Source: Lachnospiraceae bacterium UBA3850
GTDB taxonomy: Bacteria > Bacillota > Clostridia > Lachnospirales > Lachnospiraceae
DNA length: 64,000 bases
NCBI GenBank assembly: GCA_002392655.1
Contig: DGHK01000028.1
Location: 261-64,260 of the forward strand
Direction of reading: 5' to 3'
The translations under genes and the position numbers were made by a program. Within the stretch, counting starts at the first letter, position 1. Each line of letters opens with the position of its first letter. Below the pieces are notes generated by a model. The model was not told where the DNA came from and did no database searches. It saw only the letters and a program-made list of their open reading frames with translations. This document shows, piece after piece, positions 25,494 through 34,137 of the stretch.

Positions 25494-25693
25494 ATAATGC
25501 TCCTTTTTATTTAATAATAAAATAGTTAAATGTATCTAACTACACGTATGATAATATCTTTTATTTTAATAGTCAATACTGCATATCTTCGTAGTGATAA
25601 AAATATATGAAAAATTGTTGAAATCTGTTATAATAAAAAGAGTTATTGGGTTATAGGAGAGGGCAAAAATAAGTATCTGGGAGGTAGCTTCAT

Positions 25694-26938
25694 ATGGAGA
25701 AGAAGTTTACAAACATGAGAGATATAGCAAGAAGCTTTGCTGATGCTATGAATCTACTCCGTCCTGAGACGGAAAATCTACATCAGAGGGTTGCGTATCT
25801 TGCTTATAATATCGCCAATGAGATGGACTACAGCAATGAGGACAAGAAGGATCTTCTTTACGCCAGTCTTCTCTATGATGTAGGAATCGTTATGATGCCT
25901 GAAAAAGAAGGCGGAAGGGACAGATATAACTTCAAGGATTATGCCGGACCGGGCATAGGAATTATCGGTGATGTTCCGAGACTGAAGGCTGTATGCGAGA
26001 TCATGAAGATGGCTGAGCCGGGTGAAGAAACTGATGATGATCTCTTTGGTGCTGATAAATATAAGGACTTTGCAGAAATTATAGATCTGTCAGATAGAGT
26101 AGCTGCCATGCTTGATCCGAAGGATGCGGCGCTTAACCAGGTTGAGGATATCTGTGATGCAATCTCGGAGGAAAGTGGACAGGGAATTAGCTCATCTGTT
26201 GTAGAAGCATTTCTGAGGTTTGCAAAGAAAGAGTATGTTTGGATGGAGGTTCTTCATCAGCCGGAGCTTTTCCTGAGGAATATATCTGATGCCAGAGAAG
26301 TAACTCTCGATGAGGCTATCGATCTTGCAAGATTCATGTCACGTATCATCGATTTTAGAAGCTCATACACAGCCATGCACTCTTCCGGAGTTGCAGCAAC
26401 TGCAGTAAGACTTGCTGAGATTATGGGTATGTCTGAGGATGAGTGCAAGATGATGATGATTGCCGGATATCTGCATGACATCGGAAAACTCAAGGTTCCG
26501 AAGAACTTGATTGATAAAAATGATAAACTGACAGATTCAGAGTTTAATATAGTCAAGGAGTATGCTTATTACACGCATCTTCTTCTCAAGAATATTGAGG
26601 GCTTTGATCAGATAGGCCGCTGGGCAGCACTTCACCATGAGAAGCTGAATGGATATGGATATCCGTTCAGACTTTCGGCAGATGATATTCCTATGGGAGC
26701 GCGTATCATAGCGATTGCCGATATCTTCTCGGCTGTAGCCGAAATCAGAGCATATCGTCCCGGTATGTCAAAGGAAGAGGTTATACAGACACTCAGAGAG
26801 TATGTAGAAAGCGGAGCTATGTCCGGCTATATAGTCGAACTTCTCATTAATAATTATGATGATATTTATTCCATAAGAGATAGAGAAGTTCGTCGAGAGG
26901 GTGCGCGTTATTTTGCTTCTTCTGTAGATGTGGACTAA
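25694..26938 (+). CDS. HD-GYP domain phosphodiesterase with a second, degenerate HD-like half
   Basis: In this 414-residue protein, residues 225-395 form a full HD-GYP domain: GYLHDIGKLKVP, HHEKLNGYGYP and ADIFSAVAEIRAYRPG. HD-GYP enzymes usually hydrolyse cyclic di-GMP; the third-strand GYP motif is intact as NGYGYP. Residues 25-175 look like a second HD domain in which the metal-binding HD has become YD (LLYDVGIV), so it is probably regulatory. No membrane helix is visible. A gggaggt site precedes the ATG. It is monocistronic. Function as a c-di-GMP phosphodiesterase is inferred. Confidence 0.87.
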   Translation: MEKKFTNMRDIARSFADAMNLLRPETENLHQRVAYLAYNIANEMDYSNEDKKDLLYASLLYDVGIVMMPEKEGGRDRYNFKDYAGPGIGIIGDVPRLKAVCEIMKMAEPGEETDDDLFGADKYKDFAEIIDLSDRVAAMLDPKDAALNQVEDICDAISEESGQGISSSVVEAFLRFAKKEYVWMEVLHQPELFLRNISDAREVTLDEAIDLARFMSRIIDFRSSYTAMHSSGVAATAVRLAEIMGMSEDECKMMMIAGYLHDIGKLKVPKNLIDKNDKLTDSEFNIVKEYAYYTHLLLKNIEGFDQIGRWAALHHEKLNGYGYPFRLSADDIPMGARIIAIADIFSAVAEIRAYRPGMSKEEVIQTLREYVESGAMSGYIVELLINNYDDIYSIRDREVRREGARYFASSVDVD

Positions 26939-26945
26939 GGTATAC

Positions 26946-27011
26946 TTGACACACATACACATAAGTGTTATTCTACTCTGGTTTTGCGTAAAAATGTGAA
27001 ACCAGAGTAGA
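26946..27011 (+). promoter_or_regulatory. Promoter with overlapping 13-bp dyad
   Basis: TTGACA (26946-26951) and TATTCT (26969-26974) are spaced 17 bp apart. A perfect inverted repeat (26972-26984 / 26999-27011) begins in the -10 and extends into the leader of the next gene. It may be an operator, a leader hairpin, or the terminator of the upstream HD-GYP gene. Confidence 0.6.
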
Positions 27012-27059
27012 TTTGTTTATAGGGTTATTTGTGAGATTTATTAGGAGGTAAGGTCTAAG

Positions 27060-28097
27060 ATGTTTAAGAGAAATGGTTCAAAGAAAAAGGTTTCAAAAGC
27101 TTCAGTTTTTGTTTCGGCGGTGTCATCAGCTGCTATTATTTTAACGTCCGGTTTCGGACTTGCACTGAGCACTAAGCCGGGAGATGTATATGCTTATTCT
27201 AAAAGTGATATGACCATAGCTATGGATGGCTATAAAAATATACTCAGAGGTTACGGCGAAGATATGAGGAAGGGAACAGGAAGCTTCATGGTAGTCGACC
27301 TGAACTCAGATGGAATGCCTGAAATGATTTATGATAGTGACGGTACGCCTGTCTCGATTGATGAGATCTATACCTATAGTGATGGTAAGGTTATAACGCT
27401 TGATACAAGCAAAATGACTGTATATAGATATGGAAGCTACATGGTCTCTGCTGACAGAAAGAGCTTCTGTATATATAGAGGTGGCCCGGCTTCGCCTGAA
27501 GGAATGCCATACGATTATAGTGAATTTGAGATAAAGGGTAACGCCATAGTCGAGAAGGATGATTTTTATGGTGTGGAAAAGGATGGTTCGTGGGAATGCG
27601 CTGATAAAAACGGAGCAATAAGCTACGATACATTTAAGTCTGTGACAGATAGCTTCAAAAGTGTAAGCAGATACCAGAACAATGAGAGTAACCGTGTTGT
27701 TCAATGTAATCCTGATAATTTTGCGACTGATGAATTTACGTGGAAGGGCGGAAACGGCAAATGGTGGGTCGTAGACACAGATGGAAATTATCCTGCTAGC
27801 AAGTGGCTTAAAATAGACGGGTACTGGTATTATTTTGATGCCAGTGGATATATGGCAGCCAACGAATGGATAGGTGGCTGGTGGCTGGACGCTGATGGTA
27901 CATGTACATACTCCGGTGTGGCTACATGGGCGAATGACTCAAGTGGCTGGTGGTATGAGGACACTACAGGCTGGTATGCAAAGTCTGAGTGGCAGAAGAT
28001 CGATGGAAACTGGTACTACTTTGATGGTTCCGGATATATGGTTACTAACCAATATGTCGACGGATGGTGGTGCGGAGCCGACGGAGTCTGCAATTAA
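27060..28097 (+). CDS. Secreted protein with C-terminal cell-wall-binding repeats
   Basis: In this 345-residue protein, a signal peptide covers residues 1-45 (Lys-rich start, hydrophobic VFVSAVSSAAIILTSGF, cleavage near VYAYS). Residues 50-215 form a domain with DLNSDGMPEMIY, a calcium-loop-like DxNxDG motif common in VCBS-like proteins. Residues 220-345 carry four to five Trp/Tyr-rich choline/glucan-binding type repeats. No catalytic motif is visible. The start follows aggaggt. The repeat style (GGWWLDADGTCTY, SGWWYEDTTGWY) is close to that of the hydrolase at 48397 and differs from that at 6110. A terminator follows. Confidence 0.85.
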   Translation: MFKRNGSKKKVSKASVFVSAVSSAAIILTSGFGLALSTKPGDVYAYSKSDMTIAMDGYKNILRGYGEDMRKGTGSFMVVDLNSDGMPEMIYDSDGTPVSIDEIYTYSDGKVITLDTSKMTVYRYGSYMVSADRKSFCIYRGGPASPEGMPYDYSEFEIKGNAIVEKDDFYGVEKDGSWECADKNGAISYDTFKSVTDSFKSVSRYQNNESNRVVQCNPDNFATDEFTWKGGNGKWWVVDTDGNYPASKWLKIDGYWYYFDASGYMAANEWIGGWWLDADGTCTYSGVATWANDSSGWWYEDTTGWYAKSEWQKIDGNWYYFDGSGYMVTNQYVDGWWCGADGVCN

Positions 28098-28115
28098 CAA
28101 AATGTACGATATTAT

Positions 28116-28156
28116 AAAAATCAGCGGATTTAAATAAAATATCGCTGATTTTTTAT
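28116..28156 (+). terminator. Terminator after the wall-binding protein gene
   Basis: Arms aaaaatcagcg (28116-28126) and cgctgattttt (28143-28153) have AT-rich ends and a T-run. Confidence 0.85.
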
Positions 28157-28177
28157 ATTTTTGTCGGGTTTTAAGTA

Positions 28178-28206
28178 TTGCAAGCGATAAAGTAAAGTGT
28201 TATAAC
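28178..28206 (+). promoter_or_regulatory. Promoter-like sequence for the MATE gene
   Basis: TTGCAA (28178-28183) and TATAAC (28201-28206) are spaced 17 bp apart, 68 bp upstream of the start codon. Confidence 0.5.
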
Positions 28207-28273
28207 ATTTCAACAATGCAGAATAAATGTCAGATATTGTTGCTTTTTCTTCATTAATAGAGAGGTTGAGTAC

Positions 28274-29653
28274 ATGACAAACAAGAAAACAGTAGATATG
28301 ACAATTGGATCACCGCTTAAGCACATACTCGGGTTTATGATTCCTACTCTGGTCGGGTTTCTTTTTCAACAGTTTTATAACCTGGCGGATACTGTAATCA
28401 TAGGAAGAAACCTCGGAGAGGACAGTCTTGCGGCAGTTGGCGCAACGGGCTGTCTCAACTTTATGATAATAGGTTTCTGTATGGGTATATGTTCTGGATT
28501 TGCTATACCTATCGCGCAGAGATTCGGAGCAAAGGATTATCCGTCCATGAGACGTTTTGTAGCCAACAGCATATGGGCTGCAAGCCTTATAGCTCTCGTC
28601 ATCACGGTAGTGGTATGTTTTCTTTGTATGTCTATTCTCCGTGGTCTGAATACCCCGGACAACATAATAAATGACTCTTATACATATATATGGATTATAT
28701 TCCTCGGAATACCGGCAACCATTATGTACAATCTGGCATCCGGAATCATGAGGAGTCTTGGAGACAGCAGGACGCCTGTTTATTTCCTGCTTTTATCATC
28801 CGTAATCAATATCGTACTTGATATTGTCATGATCGGACCTCTGGGAATAGCAGGACCGGCTTGGGCTACTGTTATATCTCAGCTTATTGCAGGACTTCTA
28901 TGTATCATGTATATCCGCAGGAAGTACGAGATACTTAGGTTTGTCAAGGGTGAAGGACGTCCTTCAAACAAATATATAGGAAGACTTCTTTATATGGGAA
29001 TTCCTATGGGGCTTCAGTACTCGATCACAGCTATCGGAAGCGTTATCCTTCAGTCAGCTGTAAATGTACTCGGAAGTACCTATGTTGCATCTTCGGCAAC
29101 AGCCCTTAAGGTCAGTCTTTTCTTTACATGTCCATTTGATGCACTCGGAAATACAGCTGCAACCTACGGTGGCCAGAACATGGGTGCACGTAAATATGAC
29201 AGGATTAGTTCCGGACTTAAGTGGGCTGTTGCCATAGGCTTTGTGTATTCGCTTATTGCATTTGCAGTTTTGGGAATCTTCGGACAGGATTTTATAAGGA
29301 TGTTTATAAAGAATCCAAGCAGTCTGCTTCTTAAGAATACGGCTATGTTCCTGAAGTATAACTCTATGTTCTACTTCGCGCTTTCACTGGTAAATACTGT
29401 CAGATTCCTGATTCAGGGAATGGGCTACTCCGTACTTGCAGTCCTGGCTGGAGTGTTTGAGATGCTGGCCAGAGGCTTCGCCGGCTTCTTCTTGGTGCCG
29501 AAATTCGGTTATGTTGCGGCCTGCCTTGCAAGCCCACTTGCCTGGATAATGGCAGATGTATTTCTTATCATGGCATATAAGCTGATAATGAGACGACTGA
29601 GAGGACAGGAAGCCGAAAGAAAAAGAACGGTAAAGGTCTGCAAACTCGGTTAA
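28274..29653 (+). CDS. MATE-family efflux transporter
   Basis: The 459-residue, twelve-helix transporter has the MATE internal duplication: the first half begins with MTIGSPLKHILGFMIPTLVGFLF-type sequence and QQFYNLADTVIIG, the second half with GIPMGLQYSITAIGSVILQ. The family exports cationic drugs or metabolites in exchange for sodium or protons. Start 28274 has agaggttg upstream. It has its own promoter-like sequence and is closed by a terminator at 29687-29714. The substrate is not predictable. Confidence 0.93.
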   Translation: MTNKKTVDMTIGSPLKHILGFMIPTLVGFLFQQFYNLADTVIIGRNLGEDSLAAVGATGCLNFMIIGFCMGICSGFAIPIAQRFGAKDYPSMRRFVANSIWAASLIALVITVVVCFLCMSILRGLNTPDNIINDSYTYIWIIFLGIPATIMYNLASGIMRSLGDSRTPVYFLLLSSVINIVLDIVMIGPLGIAGPAWATVISQLIAGLLCIMYIRRKYEILRFVKGEGRPSNKYIGRLLYMGIPMGLQYSITAIGSVILQSAVNVLGSTYVASSATALKVSLFFTCPFDALGNTAATYGGQNMGARKYDRISSGLKWAVAIGFVYSLIAFAVLGIFGQDFIRMFIKNPSSLLLKNTAMFLKYNSMFYFALSLVNTVRFLIQGMGYSVLAVLAGVFEMLARGFAGFFLVPKFGYVAACLASPLAWIMADVFLIMAYKLIMRRLRGQEAERKRTVKVCKLG

Positions 29654-29686
29654 CATAATTCACTTAAATTTCACATTTAAAATGTC

Positions 29687-29714
29687 AAAAAAGCCACAAA
29701 TAAGTGGCTTTTTT
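29687..29714 (+). terminator. Terminator after the MATE gene
   Basis: The perfect 11-bp stem aaaaaagccac / gtggctttttt with loop aaataa ends in T's. Confidence 0.9.
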
Positions 29715-29772
29715 TGGCTTTAGGTGGTATTATATTGTTTTGTATATAAACACTGGAAAAGAAGGTGAAAAG

Positions 29773-30993
29773 ATGAGAATCTTTAATAAGTCAGTAAAGC
29801 TGAACAATGTTTGTTATGATATTCGCGGACCGGTCATGGATGAGGCGGCAAGGATGAGTGCAGCAGGAGAGAAAATCCTGAAGCTTAATATCGGAAATCC
29901 TGCACCATTTGGCTTTGAGGCTCCTCAGGAGCTTTTGGATGTTATGAGCGATAATCTTCCTAAGACTGAGGGCTACTCAGATTCAAAGGGGCTGCTCTCC
30001 GCGAGAGAAGCGATACTGGAATATGATAAGAAAAAGAATATACCAAATGTGTCCATAGAAGATATTTATACAGGAAATGGAGTAAGTGAACTTATCACAC
30101 TTTCCATGCAGGGACTTCTGGATTATGGAGATGAGATACTGGTTCCATCGCCTGACTATCCGCTCTGGACAGCTTCTGTAACATTGGCCGGAGGAACGGC
30201 AGTTCACTACATATGTGATGAAAAAGCAAACTGGTATCCGGATGTAAAGGATATAGAGAGGAAGATAACTCCGAGAACCAAGGGAATTGTAATAATCAAT
30301 CCAAACAATCCTACTGGAGCACTTTATCCGGAGTCACTTCTTAAAGAGATAGTTAAGCTTGCAGAGCTTCATGATCTCATCATATTTGCAGATGAGATAT
30401 ATGACAGACTTGTTATGGATGGTAAGAAACATGTTTCCATCGCCAGTCTGGCACCGGATAATATGTGTATTACATTTAACGGACTATCAAAGTCTCACCT
30501 GATAGCAGGCTACAGAGTTGGATGGATGTCACTTTCGGGAAATAAGGAAAATGCACAGGGCTATATAGAGGGTATAAAACTCCTGTCTTCTATGAGACTT
30601 TGCTCTAACGTTCCTGCACAATCCCTTATAGCTCCGGCACTCAGTCTGCAGGAGGAGACTCAGGCACTGGTTGAACCGGGCGGAAGGATATATGAACAGA
30701 GGAAATGCATAGTAAATCTGATAAATGATATACCGGGGCTGTCGGTTGTAAAGCCGGAAGCTACATTTTACTGCTTCCCTAAGCTGGATATAGAAAAGTT
30801 TGATATACATGATGATGAGAGATTTGTTCTCGATGTACTCAGAAAAAAGAAGATACTTTTCACTCACGGCGGGGGCTTCCACTGGGAGGTTCCGGATCAT
30901 TTCAGAATAGTTTATCTTCCGGAAAAGTCTGTGCTTGAAAAAGCAGCCCAAGAGCTGGGAGACTTCCTGAAGGATTATAAGCAAGTTTATTAG
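29773..30993 (+). CDS. Class I/II pyridoxal-phosphate aminotransferase (AlaA/alanine type)
   Basis: In this 406-residue fold-type I aminotransferase, the cofactor Lys lies in GLSKSHLIAGYRVGW near residue 243. Other motifs are INPNNPTGALYP (Asn of the ring-binding loop) and FADEIYDRLV with the Asp that pairs with the pyridine nitrogen. The N-terminal IRGPVMDEAARM and LNIGNPAPFGF resemble the AlaA/AlaT glutamate-pyruvate aminotransferases. It probably makes alanine from pyruvate and glutamate. Start 29773 follows gaaggtg; an upstream ATG at 29704 lies in the terminator of the previous gene and is rejected. The cytidylyltransferase gene follows 17 bp later. Confidence 0.9.
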   Translation: MRIFNKSVKLNNVCYDIRGPVMDEAARMSAAGEKILKLNIGNPAPFGFEAPQELLDVMSDNLPKTEGYSDSKGLLSAREAILEYDKKKNIPNVSIEDIYTGNGVSELITLSMQGLLDYGDEILVPSPDYPLWTASVTLAGGTAVHYICDEKANWYPDVKDIERKITPRTKGIVIINPNNPTGALYPESLLKEIVKLAELHDLIIFADEIYDRLVMDGKKHVSIASLAPDNMCITFNGLSKSHLIAGYRVGWMSLSGNKENAQGYIEGIKLLSSMRLCSNVPAQSLIAPALSLQEETQALVEPGGRIYEQRKCIVNLINDIPGLSVVKPEATFYCFPKLDIEKFDIHDDERFVLDVLRKKKILFTHGGGFHWEVPDHFRIVYLPEKSVLEKAAQELGDFLKDYKQVY

Positions 30994-31010
30994 AGAAGAA
31001 GGAACAACAT

Positions 31011-31751
31011 ATGGTAACAGCAATGCTTTTTGCCGGCGGTGTTGGAAGACGTATGAAGTCATCTGACACGCCTAAACAGTTTCTTAATGTGGCGGGTAAA
31101 CCTATAATCATAAGAACTATGGAGCATTTTGAAAATCATAAGGATGTGGATGATATAGTCATCGCCTGCAAGGAAGACTGGATCGACTATCTGAACGAAC
31201 TGATAGAGAGGTTCAAAATCAAGAAAGTCAGAGCAGTCATTCCCGGAGGCAGTACGGGCTATGAATCCATTCATAATGGAGTCATGGAGACGGCGAAGGT
31301 TGCCAAGAAGCCTGATGATCTGATTCTGATTTGTGATGGAGTAAGACCGATGCTTTCCAAGAAGCTTATTTCGGACTGTATAGAGCTGGCAGGAAAGTAT
31401 GGCACAGCAGTTCCGGTAACTCCGAGCATTGATTCACTGCTTTACAGTGAGGATGGAGAGGTATGCGGTAAGAGCTATCAGAGAAGTACTATGTATATAA
31501 CACAGGCACCTCAGGGATACACTATGGAGAAAATTCTCTGGGCTCACAGCGAGGCTGAAAAGAGAGGAATTACCAATCCCGTATCCTCCAGCGAGCTTTT
31601 TATCGAACTCGGTGAGAAGGTAAGACTTTTCATGGGTGAGAGGACCAACATCAAAGTAACCACTCCTGAGGATATGGAAACTTTAAGAGCCAGCTTCTTC
31701 TATAAGCACTTCAAGATGTTTGCGGAAGAAGAGCTTGGAAAAGAACAGTAA
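31011..31751 (+). CDS. IspD/TarI-family cytidylyltransferase
   Basis: The 246-residue nucleotidyltransferase has the N-terminal signature MLFAGGVGRRM and then PKQFLNVAGKPIIIRTM, which bind CTP, plus ICDGVRPMLS and TQAPQGY. It fits IspD (CDP-methylerythritol) or the paralogous TarI/Bcs1 enzymes that make CDP-ribitol or similar for wall polymers. The next gene is an SDR-type dehydrogenase/epimerase, as in CDP-ribitol and related pathways, which favours an envelope-polymer role over isoprenoid synthesis, but IspD itself is not excluded. The start follows agaagga. Confidence 0.82.
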   Translation: MVTAMLFAGGVGRRMKSSDTPKQFLNVAGKPIIIRTMEHFENHKDVDDIVIACKEDWIDYLNELIERFKIKKVRAVIPGGSTGYESIHNGVMETAKVAKKPDDLILICDGVRPMLSKKLISDCIELAGKYGTAVPVTPSIDSLLYSEDGEVCGKSYQRSTMYITQAPQGYTMEKILWAHSEAEKRGITNPVSSSELFIELGEKVRLFMGERTNIKVTTPEDMETLRASFFYKHFKMFAEEELGKEQ

Positions 31752-31768
31752 ATACGAGGGCAACTTGC

Positions 31769-32860
31769 ATGAAGGATTATTCAACTACGGATTATGCAGT
31801 TAAAAATGTAATAAAGGGACGTCTGTTTGAAGATGTTCTGGAAGTCGCAAATGATGACATGGACTGGGAACGTCTGAATGACAAAAAGATCCTGATAACA
31901 GGTGCGGGCGGATTTATAAGCTTCTATCTTGTAGCAGCTCTGCTTCTCAGAAATGATATGAATGGTTCCGGGATGCAGGTGATCGGCCTTATCAGAAATA
32001 AGGAGAGAGCTCTTTCGAAGTTCGGTCGTCTCGCTGAAAGAGATGATCTCGTACTGGTAGAACAGGATGTCTGTGAGAACTTCGATATAGATATTAAGGC
32101 TGACTATGTTATTCATGCAGCAAGTCAGGCGTCGGCATGGCATTTTGAGAATGATCCTGTAGGAACAATAAGAGCTAATCTGGTAGGTACGGACTGTGCG
32201 CTTCAATATGCCAAGAAGACAGGTGCAGTATTTATGCTCATTTCCAGTCTCAAGGTTTATGGAAATGTTACTGATGGATCCAAGGAGCTTCTTGAGGAGA
32301 CTCAGGGTTTTGTGGATCCGGATAATTATAAGAATTGCTATGCGATAGGAAAAAGAGCAGCGGAAACTCTTTCAGCCAGCTACAGCAAACAGTATGGCAT
32401 GAGTGTGAAAATAGTCAGACCAAGCTATATATATGGTGCGGCAAGTCTGGACGATGACAGAGTCTGGGCACAGTTTATAGCAAATGTTATCAGAGGGCAG
32501 AATATCCTGCTTAAGAGTAATGGCGCAGCATACAGATCCTTCTGCTATGTCAGTGATACAGTCAGGGCAGTCCTCAGAGTTATGCTTGAGGGAGAGGATA
32601 TGCAGCCGTATAACATAGCTTCCGAGATTGGCAATACAACCATAAGAGGTTTTGCTAAAAAGGCAGTAGAAGCATTTCCGGAAAAGGGGCTCAGTCTCAG
32701 TTTTGCAAATAAGGAAGATGAGGCAGAACCGATTATTGATTACACTAAGCAGACACCAGAGATAATGAACAGTGATAAGCTGGAAGCTTTGGGCTGGAAG
32801 GCAAATGTAGATATTTCCGAAGGTATAAAAAGGGCAGTTGCGATTTTAACTGAAAAATGA
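31769..32860 (+). CDS. NAD-dependent epimerase/dehydratase (extended SDR)
   Basis: The 363-residue enzyme has the glycine-rich GAGGFIS dinucleotide loop near residue 45, the acidic VEQDVCENFDIDIKADYVIHAAS segment, and the catalytic YxxxK as YAIGKRAAE near 195. Extended SDRs of this type modify nucleotide-activated sugars. It starts 17 bp after the cytidylyltransferase and is likely to act on the CDP- or related sugar made there. The exact substrate is unknown. An N-terminal extension of about 35 residues precedes the Rossmann start. Confidence 0.87.
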   Translation: MKDYSTTDYAVKNVIKGRLFEDVLEVANDDMDWERLNDKKILITGAGGFISFYLVAALLLRNDMNGSGMQVIGLIRNKERALSKFGRLAERDDLVLVEQDVCENFDIDIKADYVIHAASQASAWHFENDPVGTIRANLVGTDCALQYAKKTGAVFMLISSLKVYGNVTDGSKELLEETQGFVDPDNYKNCYAIGKRAAETLSASYSKQYGMSVKIVRPSYIYGAASLDDDRVWAQFIANVIRGQNILLKSNGAAYRSFCYVSDTVRAVLRVMLEGEDMQPYNIASEIGNTTIRGFAKKAVEAFPEKGLSLSFANKEDEAEPIIDYTKQTPEIMNSDKLEALGWKANVDISEGIKRAVAILTEK

Positions 32861-32927
32861 TAGACTATATCTGTAAAAGTGGGTAACTTTACGCAAATTA
32901 TCGTTTGAGGAAGAAAAGATTAGTACG

Positions 32928-34085
32928 ATGGTAAAGCTAGTTAAGTTAATGATCGGCCTTACGGCCGCCTTTCTGCTGTTCATGGTAGTGTCCAATCACA
33001 TAAATGATTACAAGGCAGCATACAATGAAGAACTGACAAGTACACATACAGAGCCAGGCGAAGAAGTTGTCGTAGAGATACCAAAGAATGCTTCGGTCAA
33101 GGAGATTGCGAAGATACTTCACAAGCAAGGGCTGATAAAGTTTGAGGGAGCCTTTGTAGAGAGACTTCAGAACTCTAAATATCGAGGCAGACTTCAGAGT
33201 GGTACTTATAAACTGCATAAGGGTATGAATACTCTGGAAATGATGGATGCTATGTCCAAGGAGGATGAGGAGCATAAGGTTCAGAAACAGCTCGTTATCC
33301 CTGAGGGCTTTACAATCGATCAGATTGCAGCAAGGTGCGATGAAGAGGGGATATGCACAAAAAAAGAGTTCATCAATGCTGTTAAGTCAGTAACAGCAAA
33401 TGATTTCGAATACTTAGCAGATGTTCCTTCGGGAGTGGATGTAAGATACAAACTGGAGGGATATCTTTTTCCTGCGACTTATGATATCACAAAAGAAACA
33501 ACCGCAACTGATCTCGTAAGGATGATGTTGAATGCTTTCAAGTCCTATTACACTGATGAGATGAAATCAAAAGCTCTTGAAAGAGGCATGACTTCTTATG
33601 AGGTTATTACTGTTGCTTCAATGATTGAAAGAGAAGCGAAAATAGATGAGGAGAGACCGAAGATTGCTTCTGTTATATATAACAGAATGAACAAGGATAT
33701 GCTGCTTCAGATTGACCCTACCGTTTTGTATCCGCTTACAGACGGTATGTATAATCAGGAGAAGATGTCTACTGAAGATCTGGCACTCAAATCACCATAC
33801 AATACATATATGTACAAGGGTTATCCTGTAGGACCTATATCGAACCCCGGAGTTGCCTGCATAAAGGCTGCTCTTTATCCGGAAGAAACAACTTATCTGT
33901 ACTATAGGATAGTAGATGAGGAAAAGGGCGAGCATGCATTTTCCGAAACCTATGAGGAACATGAAAATCAGTATATCGGAGGTACGGATACAAACGGTGA
34001 CGGTATACAGGATATAGATGCAAATGACAAAACGTTCGAGAAGAATAATGTCGAAGATGATATCTGGAGTAATGATACGGATTGA
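32928..34085 (+). CDS. mltG: Endolytic murein transglycosylase MltG (YceG-like)
   Basis: This 385-residue membrane protein has an N-terminal helix (4-22), a LysM-like segment (about 50-105, VVEIPKNASVKEIAKIL), then the YceG catalytic domain (about 115-360). The catalytic Glu lies in VASMIEREAK. Other conserved segments are LEGYLFPATYDI, IASVIYNRM and LQIDPTVLYP. MltG cuts nascent glycan strands at the membrane and limits their length. A C-terminal acidic tail of about 35 residues (DTNGDGIQDID onwards) is extra. It ends 52 bp before the first FHA gene, so it may be part of the same envelope-signalling neighbourhood. Confidence 0.93.
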   Translation: MVKLVKLMIGLTAAFLLFMVVSNHINDYKAAYNEELTSTHTEPGEEVVVEIPKNASVKEIAKILHKQGLIKFEGAFVERLQNSKYRGRLQSGTYKLHKGMNTLEMMDAMSKEDEEHKVQKQLVIPEGFTIDQIAARCDEEGICTKKEFINAVKSVTANDFEYLADVPSGVDVRYKLEGYLFPATYDITKETTATDLVRMMLNAFKSYYTDEMKSKALERGMTSYEVITVASMIEREAKIDEERPKIASVIYNRMNKDMLLQIDPTVLYPLTDGMYNQEKMSTEDLALKSPYNTYMYKGYPVGPISNPGVACIKAALYPEETTYLYYRIVDEEKGEHAFSETYEEHENQYIGGTDTNGDGIQDIDANDKTFEKNNVEDDIWSNDTD

Positions 34086-34137
34086 TCATAAATGACCAGA
34101 ATATGGAATGCTTGCATAATAGGAGGATACAGACAAA

